From positions 19,855 to 83,854 of the forward strand of contig JAJYVF010000024.1 in assembly GCA_021792135.1 (NCBI GenBank): DNA of 64,000 bases. Direction: 5' to 3'. Shown here one piece after another: positions 47,701-55,634 of this stretch (position 1 is its first letter; every line of letters starts with the position of its first letter). Below the pieces are notes generated by a model. That model made no database searches. It worked only from the letters and a program-made list of their open reading frames with translations, and was not told where the DNA came from. Position numbers and translations under genes: made by a program. Origin of the DNA: Acidobacteriota bacterium (GTDB lineage Bacteria > Acidobacteriota > Terriglobia > Terriglobales > Acidobacteriaceae).

Positions 47701-49348
47701 TCTCACCGCGCCCGAGTACGCCGAGCTGATGCAATGCAGCTATGCAACCATGGCCCGACTGCCCCTGTATCGGGGGCACCTTTACAACTGGTGCACGACG
47801 GACACGCTGGAACCGCTGGCGCCGATCACGGTGTCCTCGGTCGACAGCGGCAACTGGGTCGCCTCGCTCTATACCGTGCGCACGGGAACTCTGTCGCTGC
47901 TGAAAAGACCGCTTCTGGAACCCCGGCTCTTTAGTGGCGTGAAAACCCATCTGCGTCTGTTGCAGTCGCTGCGGGGCACGCCCGCCCGTCTGAAGGCGCT
48001 GAAGCCGCCGGCGCAGACCAGCGACCTGCGGGCATGGCTTGCCTGGATCCAGTCGCCGGAAGCGCGCGCGGCCTTCGCGGATCTGCCACCCTATCTCGAT
48101 CCGTCGCTCGATGAGTTGCTCTGGTGGTCCAACCAGACGCAAACGCGGCTGCAGCGGATTGAATCCCTCGTCCGCGATTATCTGCCGTGGCTGCGTCCCG
48201 AGTACGCGCCGCTTCAGGAACTGCTTAGCGAGAAGCTGGCTGGGGAATCAATGCCTCCATCGGTGCCTGTCGGCGACAGCCCGGATAGCATCGTGTTGCC
48301 GTCCCTTGATGAAACGGCGCGTTACATGTCGGTGCTCGAGCAGCGGCTCAGCCGCCCCCGGCCGATGCCGGAGTTCGCCGAGCCGGCGGCTCTGATTGAG
48401 CGGCTTCGGGCCGACCTGGCCAGTGCCCGCCAACGGGTGACCAGGCTGGTTGCGAACCTGCGAATGGTCTCGGCTGAAGCCGGGCGTCTCGCCGACAATA
48501 CGGAGTTTGGCTTCCTGGTCAACAGGGACCGTCTGCTGCTCTCGATCGGATATGAATTTGCGACCGGCAAGGTGCACTGGGCCTGCTATGACATGCTGGC
48601 CTCGGAGGCGAGGGTCGCGACCTACATCGCGGTCGCGCGCGGCGAGCTGTCGCAGCAGGGCTGGTTCAGGATGTCGCGCGTGCACACCCAGGCCTATGGC
48701 CGTTCGGTCCTGCTCTCCTGGACCGGCACCATGTTCGAGTACCTGATGCCGGCGCTCTGGATGCGCAGCTATCCCGACACGCTGATGTCGAAGTCTCTGC
48801 ATGGCGCAGTTGAGATCCAGCGCGCGTTCGGGAAGGAGCATCGCATTCCGTGGGGCATCTCGGAGTCCGGTTATGCGGCAAGGAACGAGCAGGGCCATTA
48901 CCAATACCAGGCGTTCGGGATCCCGCAGATCGCGCTCAAATGGGACGCAACGGCAGGACCGGTGGTCTCGCCCTATTCGACATTCCTGGCGCTGGGCGTG
49001 GAGCCGCAGGCCGCCATCGAAAACCTGCGCCGTATGGCCGCGGCCGGCTGGACCGGACCCTGGGGCTTCTACGAGGCGATTGATTTCACTCAGGGGCGGA
49101 ATAAGCCCCAGGTCGTCCGCGAGTGGATGGCTCATCACCAGGGAATGTGCATCCTGGGGCTGCTCAACCTGCTGGAGGACAACGTAGTGCAGCAGTGGTT
49201 CTACGAGAACACGCAGATGCGTGCCGTCGAACTGCTGCTGCACGAAAAGCCGATGCGCGAAGCGGCGCTGAAGGACGAGTCCAGCAGTGCTGCTCCGGGA
49301 CGATCGGCCACGCAGAAGGCGTCGACGGCCCTGAAGAAGACAGGGTAG
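44744..49348 (+). CDS. Cyclic beta-glucan synthase-like protein (GT84 plus glucoamylase-like domain, no GH94)
   Basis: A 1534-residue membrane enzyme. Residues about 1-380 are soluble and helical; membrane helices follow at about 330-390 and 730-860. The GT84 glycosyltransferase core has the DSDTQLPR metal site (Asp551/Asp553), SHDLIEGAYARAG and the acceptor motif HRWVRGDWQ (698-706). From about residue 920 to 1500 is the glucoamylase-like (GH144-related) domain, with GYAARNEQGHYQYQAFG and MAHHQGMCILGLLNLLEDN. Known cyclic beta-1,2-glucan synthases (about 2800 residues) continue into a GH94 phosphorylase domain; here a short Ser/Ala/Lys tail ends the protein. ATG at 44744 follows GAGGGCAGG. 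Confidence 0.88.
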   Translation: MSENVAMIDEQRMREAGLEPEQLRSAALEDARRWSTIHQPREVTSFETRIQIVRQKLDALLMALDQLPARGWPGPEPLLEIRENPRMMRAVLGDLRSVGRKIRRLPHSVAAHQAEPRTAAVAAGYIAASGSVWNADALHIYLNGFQSIEPLLLDELWVLPVVLRFVLLELVLEQGAARLRALSFHDSVPRVDLPDAEADAARLKARIQSLRDITYVDWHFVMEPLVAFDGILREDPAGAYSRMDFDSREVYRKQVARIARHCSYTEVDVAREAVHLARAARQETVVDSRMHLRRAHVGYYLIDHGFEDLKARISYHPRLIDRARTLVRHYADDFFIGGIEVLTVILIAAFLLPLIPNYSIFGGLTLAFFLLLIPATQGAVDLVNNTISWLFQPMQLPKLDFSRGIPEEYTTLVAVPTLLLNENEVRELVQDLEVRCLANPDPNLHLALLTDLPDSVSRPRENDSDPLVDLAVQLIDDLNARYQDRSKYGRFMLLHRHRVFNARQGVWMGWERKRGKLLDLNNLLQGEFDAFPVKAGDMSALRRVQYIITLDSDTQLPRGTAQALIGAMAHPLNRAIIDPERRIVTQGYGILQPRVGVSVRSAARSRMASIYSGQTGFDIYTRAISDVYQDLYGEGSFTGKGIYEVSTLHAVLEKRFPRNALLSHDLIEGAYARAGLATDIEVIDDYPSHYSAYTRRKHRWVRGDWQIAQWLFSHVPDESGRYVRNPISTISRWKILDNLRRSLVEPMTMVLLVAGWLGLPGGALYWTAATLFLLFFPPIVQLAFGLGRAMLIEQEGLVRDVWVGFQQALITTLLTLTFLPHQTVMAVDAIVRALVRRMVTGERLLEWETAAEAESSTRRTSAVDRYLAFTPIVGVALALVLAAVHPVSLIVAAPILILWGFERDVTLWLDKPPREPQRQLRREDELFLRECALRVWRFFDEFGGARHNYLIPDNVEEDGIFEAARVSPTNLGLLLNARQAACEFGFLTAPEYAELMQCSYATMARLPLYRGHLYNWCTTDTLEPLAPITVSSVDSGNWVASLYTVRTGTLSLLKRPLLEPRLFSGVKTHLRLLQSLRGTPARLKALKPPAQTSDLRAWLAWIQSPEARAAFADLPPYLDPSLDELLWWSNQTQTRLQRIESLVRDYLPWLRPEYAPLQELLSEKLAGESMPPSVPVGDSPDSIVLPSLDETARYMSVLEQRLSRPRPMPEFAEPAALIERLRADLASARQRVTRLVANLRMVSAEAGRLADNTEFGFLVNRDRLLLSIGYEFATGKVHWACYDMLASEARVATYIAVARGELSQQGWFRMSRVHTQAYGRSVLLSWTGTMFEYLMPALWMRSYPDTLMSKSLHGAVEIQRAFGKEHRIPWGISESGYAARNEQGHYQYQAFGIPQIALKWDATAGPVVSPYSTFLALGVEPQAAIENLRRMAAAGWTGPWGFYEAIDFTQGRNKPQVVREWMAHHQGMCILGLLNLLEDNVVQQWFYENTQMRAVELLLHEKPMREAALKDESSSAAPGRSATQKASTALKKTG

Positions 49349-49372
49349 CGGCGGATTCCGGATGCGGCCCTG

Positions 49373-49762
49373 CTAAAAGGCCAGCAGCGCCACCCCGCAG
49401 CACACGAAGATGGCCGCGATCCAGCGGCGGCGGTCGACATTTTCCCGAAGGAAGATTTTCGCGGCAAGGGCGTTCGTCACAAAAGTCAGGGAGGTGGCCG
49501 CCGGTCCGATCAGGCTCAGATCGCGGTGGCTGAAGGCGAACAGCAGCGAGAAAAAGCTCAGCGCCAGGCAGAGAACACCGAGTCCGAAGCGACCGTTGGT
49601 GATCACTGCCACGGCTGCGCCCGATAGCCCGCGCTCAGCACGGATGCGATCGAGGTCTCCAACATTTCGCATGGCGGAAACGGTGAGAATGTCCCCGGCG
49701 GTGGCCGTCAGCACGATGGCGGCAATCATGGCGGCCGTGGCCAGCTCCGTATGCGGGTCCAT
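49373..49762 (-). CDS. Half-size EamA/SMR-like membrane subunit (second of a pair)
   Basis: A 129-residue, four-helix protein of the drug/metabolite transporter superfamily. Helices include MIAAIVLTATAGDILTVSAM, a GVLCLALSFFSLLFAFS segment and the closing WIAAIFVCCGVALLAF. The order matches one half of an EamA carrier or an ArnE/ArnF-type flippase subunit. Its ATG overlaps the stop of the companion gene by one base (TGATG), so both are made together and probably form a heterodimer. It lies downstream of hpnJ on the same strand. Substrate unknown. Confidence 0.82.
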   Translation of the reverse strand: MDPHTELATAAMIAAIVLTATAGDILTVSAMRNVGDLDRIRAERGLSGAAVAVITNGRFGLGVLCLALSFFSLLFAFSHRDLSLIGPAATSLTFVTNALAAKIFLRENVDRRRWIAAIFVCCGVALLAF

Positions 49763-50202
49763 CAGCGCACCGCCAGCTCTTTTTCATGGGCATGCGGCAA
49801 TTCCGGGTCGTTATCGGTCCGGGAAGGCCCGCGGGTGACGAATCCCACGCCGGCGGTGATGAAGAGCACGCCCAGCCAGCGGACGGGCGATACGTGTTCC
49901 CTGAGCCACCAGCGCGCGAGGACCGTCATAACCACGTATCCCAGGGAACTGGCGGGAAGCACGTACGTCAGATCGGCCCAGGAAAGCGCGCTCAGATACG
50001 AAGCGAGAAACCCGATGAGGAGCACAATGCCGGCGGCTACCCATGGCGAGAAGATGGCGTGAATGAGCTCAGCGGGGTGCCGCGGGGAAACCGGACCGAG
50101 GGTCTTCATTCCCCGGGCCAGCAATGTGTCGCCGAACGCCGCCGTGAGAGTGATGACGGCCAGAACAAGGTAACGCCGGGACGTCATCGTCGATTGAGCC
50201 AT
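49762..50202 (-). CDS. Half-size EamA/SMR-like membrane subunit (first of a pair)
   Basis: A 146-residue four-helix protein similar in layout to its partner: YLVLAVITLTAAFGDTLLARGMK, WVAAGIVLLIGFLASYLSAL, LTYVLPASSLGYVVMTVLA, and WLGVLFITAGVGFV, then a charged tail (DNDPELPHAHEKELAVR). The DxLLARGMK/DILTVSAMR correspondence marks the two subunits as paralogues. ATG at 50202 is 63 bases from the hpnJ stop. A role in moving a lipid-linked or hopanoid intermediate is suggested only by position. Confidence 0.82.
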   Translation of the reverse strand: MAQSTMTSRRYLVLAVITLTAAFGDTLLARGMKTLGPVSPRHPAELIHAIFSPWVAAGIVLLIGFLASYLSALSWADLTYVLPASSLGYVVMTVLARWWLREHVSPVRWLGVLFITAGVGFVTRGPSRTDNDPELPHAHEKELAVR

Positions 50203-50265
50203 TGCAGAGCCGCACCTCAACGCGGGAAAAGAACCGCTCCGGCCGGCTGATCCGGAGCGTCTTTC

Positions 50266-51756
50266 CTAAGCTTCGGCATTTGCCGTCGAGCCCGGTTCGT
50301 TGCCCCCGCTGCTGGTCTTCCGCGTCCTGCTTTCGCGCACCATCTTGTTCCTCTCCGCCCGCAGCTTCAGGAACGACTTCGACTCAATGTAAAGCCGCTT
50401 CAGGTCGCGGTTGGCGATGGCTTTCCTCACCACGCGCCACGCCGCCTTCGGGCGGAAGAAATATTCGTCGTAGAAGCGGTTGACCATCTCCAGCACATAC
50501 TCGGTGGGCAGCCCCGGGTATTCGATGTGCGCCAGCTGGTGCCCGCCCTCGTCGGTCATTTTGTTCTCGTTGTTGATGAAGCCGTGAGTGCGCGCGAATT
50601 CGTGCAGCTCCGTGCCCGGGAAGGCATGGGCGATCGAAACCTGGATCGTTTCCACGTCCAGCGATTTCGCGAAGTTGATCGTGTTGCGGATCGACTCCTT
50701 CGTCTCCCCCGGCAGCCCGAGGATGAAGTCTCCGTGAATCGTGAGCCCCAGCTTATGGCAGTCGCGGGCGAAGTCCCGAGCCCGTTCCACCGTGGCGCCC
50801 TTCTTGATGTTCTTCAGGATCTGGGGATCGCCCGATTCGAAGCCCACGATCAGCAAACGGCAGCCCGCATCCCGCATAGCCTTCAGCGTTTCGTAATCGG
50901 TGGTGACGCGCGAGGTGCACGACCAGGTCAGCTTCAGCGGCCTGAGCTTCGAACAAAGCTCCACGGTGCGGGCCTTCTGGATGTTGAAGGTGTCGTCGTC
51001 GAAAAAATACTCCTTCACATGCGGAAAGATCTCCTTCGCGTGCGCCATTTCCGCCGCCACATTGTCCGTGGAGCGCTTGCGCCAGGCGTGACCGCTCAGC
51101 GTCTGCGGCCACAGGCAGAAGGTGCACTGCGCCGGACAACCGCGCGTGGTGTAAAGCGCGACAAACGGGTGCAGCAGGAACGGCACGTTGTACCTGGTTA
51201 CGTCCAGATCGCGCCTGTAAATGTCCGTCACCCACGGTAACGCATCCAGGTTCTCGACCTGCGGGCGGTCGGGATTGTGCACGACCTGGCCATTTTTCCG
51301 GTAGCTGATGCCGAGGATCTGACCGAGAGGCATGCCGTTGGCGTACTCGACAATGGAGAAGTCAAACTCCCGGCGGCAGATGAAGTCAATGGCCGGGCAG
51401 TCGTTCAGCGCTTTGTCGGGATCGGTGGTGACCGGTGGACCAACGAAACAGATCTTCAGACTGGGATGGGTCTGCCGGATCACTTCAGCCATGCGCTGGT
51501 CTCCCGACCAGCCAATGGTGCTGGTGAAGAGCACCAGCAGTTCATACTCCTTCAGAATCTCATTGACCTGCTGCCACGAAACGTGGTGAGGATTGGCATC
51601 GAGCAGGCGCGAGCCTTCCAGCATCCCGGCGGGATACGCAAGCCACACGGGATACCAGTAGGACTCGATTTCACGCGTAGCAGGCCAGCGCGAACTCGCG
51701 CCGCCGTCGAAATTTTCAAAGGAAGGAGGGTTGAGGAATAAGGTTTTTAGCGGCAT
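50266..51756 (-). CDS. hpnJ: Hopanoid biosynthesis radical SAM protein HpnJ
   Basis: A 496-residue B12-binding-type radical SAM protein. The N-terminus (KTLFLNPPSFENFDGGA, then SRWPATREIESYWYPVWLAYPAG) is the recognisable HpnJ signature; the radical SAM cluster is Cys207, Cys211 and Cys214 in CPAQCTFC. In other bacteria HpnJ converts glucosaminyl-bacteriohopanetetrol to the cyclitol ether, after HpnI and HpnK. Neither of these, nor squalene-hopene cyclase, is in the window. A downstream pair of small transporters follows on the same strand. ATG at 51756; the frame upstream to 51834 lacks similarity. Confidence 0.9.
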   Translation of the reverse strand: MPLKTLFLNPPSFENFDGGASSRWPATREIESYWYPVWLAYPAGMLEGSRLLDANPHHVSWQQVNEILKEYELLVLFTSTIGWSGDQRMAEVIRQTHPSLKICFVGPPVTTDPDKALNDCPAIDFICRREFDFSIVEYANGMPLGQILGISYRKNGQVVHNPDRPQVENLDALPWVTDIYRRDLDVTRYNVPFLLHPFVALYTTRGCPAQCTFCLWPQTLSGHAWRKRSTDNVAAEMAHAKEIFPHVKEYFFDDDTFNIQKARTVELCSKLRPLKLTWSCTSRVTTDYETLKAMRDAGCRLLIVGFESGDPQILKNIKKGATVERARDFARDCHKLGLTIHGDFILGLPGETKESIRNTINFAKSLDVETIQVSIAHAFPGTELHEFARTHGFINNENKMTDEGGHQLAHIEYPGLPTEYVLEMVNRFYDEYFFRPKAAWRVVRKAIANRDLKRLYIESKSFLKLRAERNKMVRESRTRKTSSGGNEPGSTANAEA

Positions 51757-52046
51757 GGACGTTCTGAATAGTTTACCACCTGCCAACCATCCCGGGAGGG
51801 CAGGGTATCGGACCGGATGCGGTGGTAAGACCACTGTGAATCAGGCCTTCGGGATACGGGCACGGACCGGTCGCACCCTTCAGGCAAGGCCGCCAGCACC
51901 CTCGTCTCCTCCTGCTACTATGGGGCAAAGGCGCCGGCTGAGCAGCAGAGCCGGAAGCACCCGCTCCGCGCCGAGGTCCGGCCGTCCCGCGGCTTCAGCC
52001 GACCCGGCGGCTCCGGCGGTCGTAACCCGGTCCGAGGAGAATTGAG

Positions 52047-52262
52047 TTGCCCAGTTTTGAAGAGTCCCTGAAGAAGCTGGAAGAGATCGTCGCCCAGCTG
52101 GAACGCGGCGATCTTCCCCTGGAGGATTCCGTGCGCCTCTTCGAGGAGGGGACCCAGCTTTCCGCCGAGTGCCGGAAGCAGCTGGATGAAGCGGAAGGCA
52201 AGATGGAGATGCTGGTCAGGCAGCGGGACGGCTCCATGAAACGCGAACCGTTCGGGCAGTAG
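52047..52262 (+). CDS. xseB: Exodeoxyribonuclease VII small subunit
   Basis: A 71-residue protein binding XseA to form the ssDNA exonuclease. The whole family pattern is present: FEESLKKLEEIVAQLERGDLPLEDSVRLFEEG and CRKQLDEAEGKMEML. Start is TTG at 52047 after GAGGAGAA; no ATG or GTG fits. XseA is not nearby. A TACTAT about 115 bases upstream could be its -10. The stop is six bases from the convergent SET-domain gene. Confidence 0.93.
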   Translation: MPSFEESLKKLEEIVAQLERGDLPLEDSVRLFEEGTQLSAECRKQLDEAEGKMEMLVRQRDGSMKREPFGQ

Positions 52263-52268
52263 CCTGGC

Positions 52269-52772
52269 TCAGCGGGTGCGACGATTCCCCCCTGAGCTTC
52301 GGCGCCCATGCGGCATCCGCGTTTGGGTAGCCCGGGTCGCCTTCCTGGCCGCTCGTGCCCGGCGCCGGATCTCCTCCGGCGAATACATGCTTCTCCGGCA
52401 ATTCGGTGCTCCGCAGTTGCAGGCAGCCTCGTCCTCGTCGCCGTCGTACAGATAGTAGTCGTAGGTCAGTTCTTCGCCGGGTGCGACATCGCGGATCGCC
52501 ATGATCCAGACCTGCCCATTGATTTCCTCGGTCTCGCAGTTCGGATTGCAGGAGTGATTAATGAACATCGCTGTTCCGTGACCGTCGATCACCGTGGAAC
52601 CATCACCCACGCCGAACAGGTAGGTCGTGGGCGAATCGGCATATTTTTCGTCGGCTTCTTCCTTCGAAATACGCGGCCCTGTGTACTCCACAATCTGCGT
52701 ACCCTTCCGAATACGGCTTGTCGTGTAGCAGCCCGCGGCATGAATGGCGGACGAGCGGATAATCAGTCCCAT
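52269..52772 (-). CDS. SET-domain protein lysine methyltransferase homologue
   Basis: A 167-residue protein that is almost entirely a SET domain: GRISKEEADEKYAD-like linker, GTAMFINHSCNPNC (AdoMet/knot motif), GEELTYDYYLYDGD (catalytic Tyr), and a post-SET-like cysteine cluster CNCGAPNCRR. A basic tail (RRRARAARKATRATQTR) ends it. SET enzymes methylate protein lysines; in bacteria they are patchy and targets are mostly unknown, though histone-like HU is a plausible partner. ATG at 52772. The frame open upstream to 52991 is antisense to the next gene and not included. Confidence 0.88.
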   Translation of the reverse strand: MGLIIRSSAIHAAGCYTTSRIRKGTQIVEYTGPRISKEEADEKYADSPTTYLFGVGDGSTVIDGHGTAMFINHSCNPNCETEEINGQVWIMAIRDVAPGEELTYDYYLYDGDEDEAACNCGAPNCRRSMYSPEEIRRRARAARKATRATQTRMPHGRRSSGGNRRTR

Positions 52773-52842
52773 ATCGAACGAGGATACAGCCGCCTGACGA
52801 AGTGCGCCTCTTTTCCGGTTGCTGCGTCTAAAATGAAAGAAG

Positions 52843-53631
52843 ATGCTGCGGTTGCTCGCCATCGCAGGGTGTGCAGCGATGCTGGCTTTGCCGGTTGCCG
52901 GCCAGCAGCAGGAGAGTTCCGCACCTGCGTCCCAGTCCCCATCCGATTCCGGCAGCGGCCAGAAGAAGAGCGCAAAGCAACAGAAGAACACGGAGCAAAA
53001 GAGGCCTTCCTCGGCCGAGCAAAATCCATTCCCCGAAGCGGCGTCAGAGAAGGCTGCTCAACAGGCGCAGCGACAGGAGAACCCATCTTCATCCACCGAG
53101 CCTAACGCTCCTGCTCCACAGCAGAAAAAGAAATCGACTGCTGAACAGAACCCCTTCCCGGAAACCCAGTCCGAAAAAGCTGCCCGCCAGGATCAGCAGG
53201 AGCCGGAAGAAGAGCAGAAAGATCAGCAGCAGGCGCCTTCTCCTGGGCCGGAGTCTTCTCAGCCGTATAGTTCCAGCCAGGATGCACTGAAAGGGCTTGA
53301 CCTGCCCGGCAGCAATGATTCGCCTTCTGCCGACGGCGCCGGGGGTACGATTCTCAATCCCGATCTGGCCCGCAAAGATACCAAAGTCGGCCAGTTCTAT
53401 CTGCAAACCGGTGACTACCAGGGCGCCTACGACCGATTCTTCGAAGCTACCAGGGTCGACCCCACCAATGCCAACGCGGTTTTTGGACTTGCTGAGGCCT
53501 CGCGCCACCTGAACGATCGCGACCAGGCGATCCGCAACTACCGCCTCTACCTCAGCGCACTTCCGGACGGTCCTCATGCAAAGGAGGCGCGCAAGGCACT
53601 GAAAGACATGGGCATTGAGCCCAAATCCTGA
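52843..53631 (+). CDS. Secreted TPR protein with low-complexity linker
   Basis: A 262-residue protein with a signal peptide (IAGCAAMLALPVAGQQ; the Cys could also suggest lipidation, but the box is weak). A 130-residue Gln/Ser/Lys/Pro-rich disordered stretch carries a repeated motif, AEQNPFPEAASEKAAQ and AEQNPFPETQSEKAAR (positions about 63 and 101). Two TPR units follow (VGQFYLQTGDYQGAYDRFFEATRVDP and NAVFGLAEASRHLNDRDQAIRNY). It probably scaffolds envelope proteins. ATG at 52843 after GAAAGAAG. Confidence 0.8.
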   Translation: MLRLLAIAGCAAMLALPVAGQQQESSAPASQSPSDSGSGQKKSAKQQKNTEQKRPSSAEQNPFPEAASEKAAQQAQRQENPSSSTEPNAPAPQQKKKSTAEQNPFPETQSEKAARQDQQEPEEEQKDQQQAPSPGPESSQPYSSSQDALKGLDLPGSNDSPSADGAGGTILNPDLARKDTKVGQFYLQTGDYQGAYDRFFEATRVDPTNANAVFGLAEASRHLNDRDQAIRNYRLYLSALPDGPHAKEARKALKDMGIEPKS

Positions 53632-53652
53632 TCTCCGCTCCCGGCCCGGGAG

Positions 53653-54222
53653 TTACTGGAATGCCGGCCTCGCCATCTCCACCAGATAGATGATCCCCAG
53701 GGGAACAAACACCAGGTTCCGCAGGAGGCTCTCCACCGCTCCCTGGTGTCTCGGATCGAGCAGCCAGGGTTCTTTCCTCGCCAGCTTCTTCAGAATCCAA
53801 AGTGCGAGAGTGTAAAGAATCGCGAAGCCCAGCGCGAAAATCAGCAACTGCCAGAGAACCATTCGCAGATGGTGCGCCAGGTGCCAGCCCAGCCGGCTCA
53901 GCGCGATCTGCCATGCAGCCGCGGCGCTGACGTGGGTGCGGAGATTCCTCCACTCGCGGCCTGAACAGGCGGCCCAGATCGCGACGGCCAGCAGCAAGAC
54001 CCTCCACAGCGTCACGATCAGTTCCAGCAGAGCCAGCCGGGTCCGCGGCACGGAAGGTCGCCGCAGCAGGATATATCCCCGCAGGGCCGCTGGCACAGCC
54101 GCGCACAACAGCACTGCCAGCGGATGCCGTTCCACGACGGACCACGTCTGTGCCCAGAACAGTTCCGTATGCTGCCATGCCAGCGCCAGCGGTGATGTGC
54201 CAGAAACCCCCGCCATCGTCAT
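53653..54222 (-). CDS. Polytopic membrane protein of unknown function
   Basis: A 189-residue protein with about four membrane helices (PLAVLLCAAVPAALRGYILL, LALLELIVTLWRVLLLAVAIWAAC, MVLWQLLIFALGFAILYTLAL, NLVFVPLGIIYLVEMA) separated by basic loops. I recognise no family. ATG at 54222 is chosen; the in-frame GTG at 54240 adds six residues. It sits between a convergent TPR gene and a DUF481 gene on the same strand (73-base gap), so co-transcription with the latter is possible. Confidence 0.7.
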   Translation of the reverse strand: MTMAGVSGTSPLALAWQHTELFWAQTWSVVERHPLAVLLCAAVPAALRGYILLRRPSVPRTRLALLELIVTLWRVLLLAVAIWAACSGREWRNLRTHVSAAAAWQIALSRLGWHLAHHLRMVLWQLLIFALGFAILYTLALWILKKLARKEPWLLDPRHQGAVESLLRNLVFVPLGIIYLVEMARPAFQ

Positions 54223-54295
54223 CGCTGCACAGGGTATCACCGCCGGCCCTCGTCTGGGCTTCTTATCCCTGCGTGGCCCTGATTCATCTCCGGTG

Positions 54296-55507
54296 TCAGT
54301 ACTTCGATTTCAATGTGTAGGTCAGTCCCATGGTGAACTGGAATGAATTCCGCTTGGTTGGCGGCAGCGAAACCGGCGGATCGTTCAGATAGCTGTCGAT
54401 CGTTCCCACCGAAAATCCGAGATTCTTGTATGTGGGAAAGGTGAGCATATTTGTCTCCTGTGCCGAGTATGCCCGCGCATTGTTCCATGCGGGCACATAT
54501 GCCACATTCTGCGTCAGCGTTATCAGCTTCAGATTCAGCATGTAATCGGCAGAAAAAGTCGAACCGACCAGGTTTTGATTCGCTGACGCGCCCCCGCTGA
54601 GGAAGGTCTGCTTCTCGTACTGCACGGTCCCTTTCAAATCAGCCATCTCGTTCGAGTGCTTGAATATCGTCCATCCAAAGCCGCCGCCGTAAACCTGCTG
54701 CAGGCTCAGGTTCTGGCTGTAGTTATGGTCGAGCGCCGTCTGCGCCAGGGCAAAGAAACTCGGCGACACGTATTCGTCGCGCTCGGCGTCGAAATGGGTG
54801 ATCGCTGTCTTGATTGTGCTGGCAGGGACCAGGACCCCAGCCGCAACGTATGCGGGCTGCGTGATCTTGCCGAACGATCCGCTGAAATCGGTTGTGGTCC
54901 GGTTGCGCGAATCGAGCCAGCTGACCGTCGGCACCATCCGCACCAGTCCCACGCTGCCCGAGAAGGTGTACTGATTCTGGGTCGCGGTGACCAGGGTCGC
55001 ACCCGCCGTTGCCGATCCATTCCACCCCTGAAAGAAGTTCGGCGAGTGGTACACCTGCTTGTCCAGTGTTTCCTTGTCGATGACGTATTGCGCGTCTTTC
55101 GTCGCGACGGGCTGAGGGGCAGGTTGCTGGCCGGCAGAATGTACGATGACGGACTCGCTGGTCGCGTCGACCGGTCCGACGGGCAATTTCGTCACCGCCT
55201 TCCTGCTCCGAACCTTGATATTCGCGCGGAGCACGGCAAAATCCTCGGTGGCGTGCAGCTCTTTGATCTTGTCCCACGGGACCTTCACATCCCCCAGCGA
55301 GTCGGAATGGAAGGTAATGGTGCCACTCACCTCGCTGACCAGCGTGCCGTGCAGCGTGTCTCCATCGCTCAGCACGAGCGTGTCAGGCCCCTGTTTGGCC
55401 TGCGCGGGGGCACTCTGGGCAAAACAGTGCACCCCCATGGGCCCGGTGAAAAGCATGATCGAACTGGCCGTCATCAGTGTGCGAAACCGCCTTGCAAACA
55501 GGCTCAT
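54296..55507 (-). CDS. DUF481 family outer-membrane beta-barrel protein
   Basis: A 403-residue protein with a signal peptide (MLFTGPMGVHCFAQ). The N-terminal part (LSDGDTLHGTLVSEVSGTITFHSDSLGDVKVPW) is a small beta domain common to this group. The C-terminal 230 residues read as antiparallel strands of a DUF481 barrel, ending in SFQFTMGLTYTLKSKY with a C-terminal aromatic. Function is unknown; homologues are salt-induced or porin-like. ATG at 55507 follows AGGAAGGA. It is divergent from mqnC across 127 bases. Confidence 0.85.
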   Translation of the reverse strand: MSLFARRFRTLMTASSIMLFTGPMGVHCFAQSAPAQAKQGPDTLVLSDGDTLHGTLVSEVSGTITFHSDSLGDVKVPWDKIKELHATEDFAVLRANIKVRSRKAVTKLPVGPVDATSESVIVHSAGQQPAPQPVATKDAQYVIDKETLDKQVYHSPNFFQGWNGSATAGATLVTATQNQYTFSGSVGLVRMVPTVSWLDSRNRTTTDFSGSFGKITQPAYVAAGVLVPASTIKTAITHFDAERDEYVSPSFFALAQTALDHNYSQNLSLQQVYGGGFGWTIFKHSNEMADLKGTVQYEKQTFLSGGASANQNLVGSTFSADYMLNLKLITLTQNVAYVPAWNNARAYSAQETNMLTFPTYKNLGFSVGTIDSYLNDPPVSLPPTKRNSFQFTMGLTYTLKSKY

Positions 55508-55634
55508 CTCGTAGTCTTCCTTCCTGAGATTTTCCAGATTGAAAGCCAGAGACTGATCGGCTTTGGTATGCGACCCGCACCCAACAGGTAGTGTTGCAGT
55601 GGCCCGCTGGACGCGGCGCGGCTTTTTCCTGACA

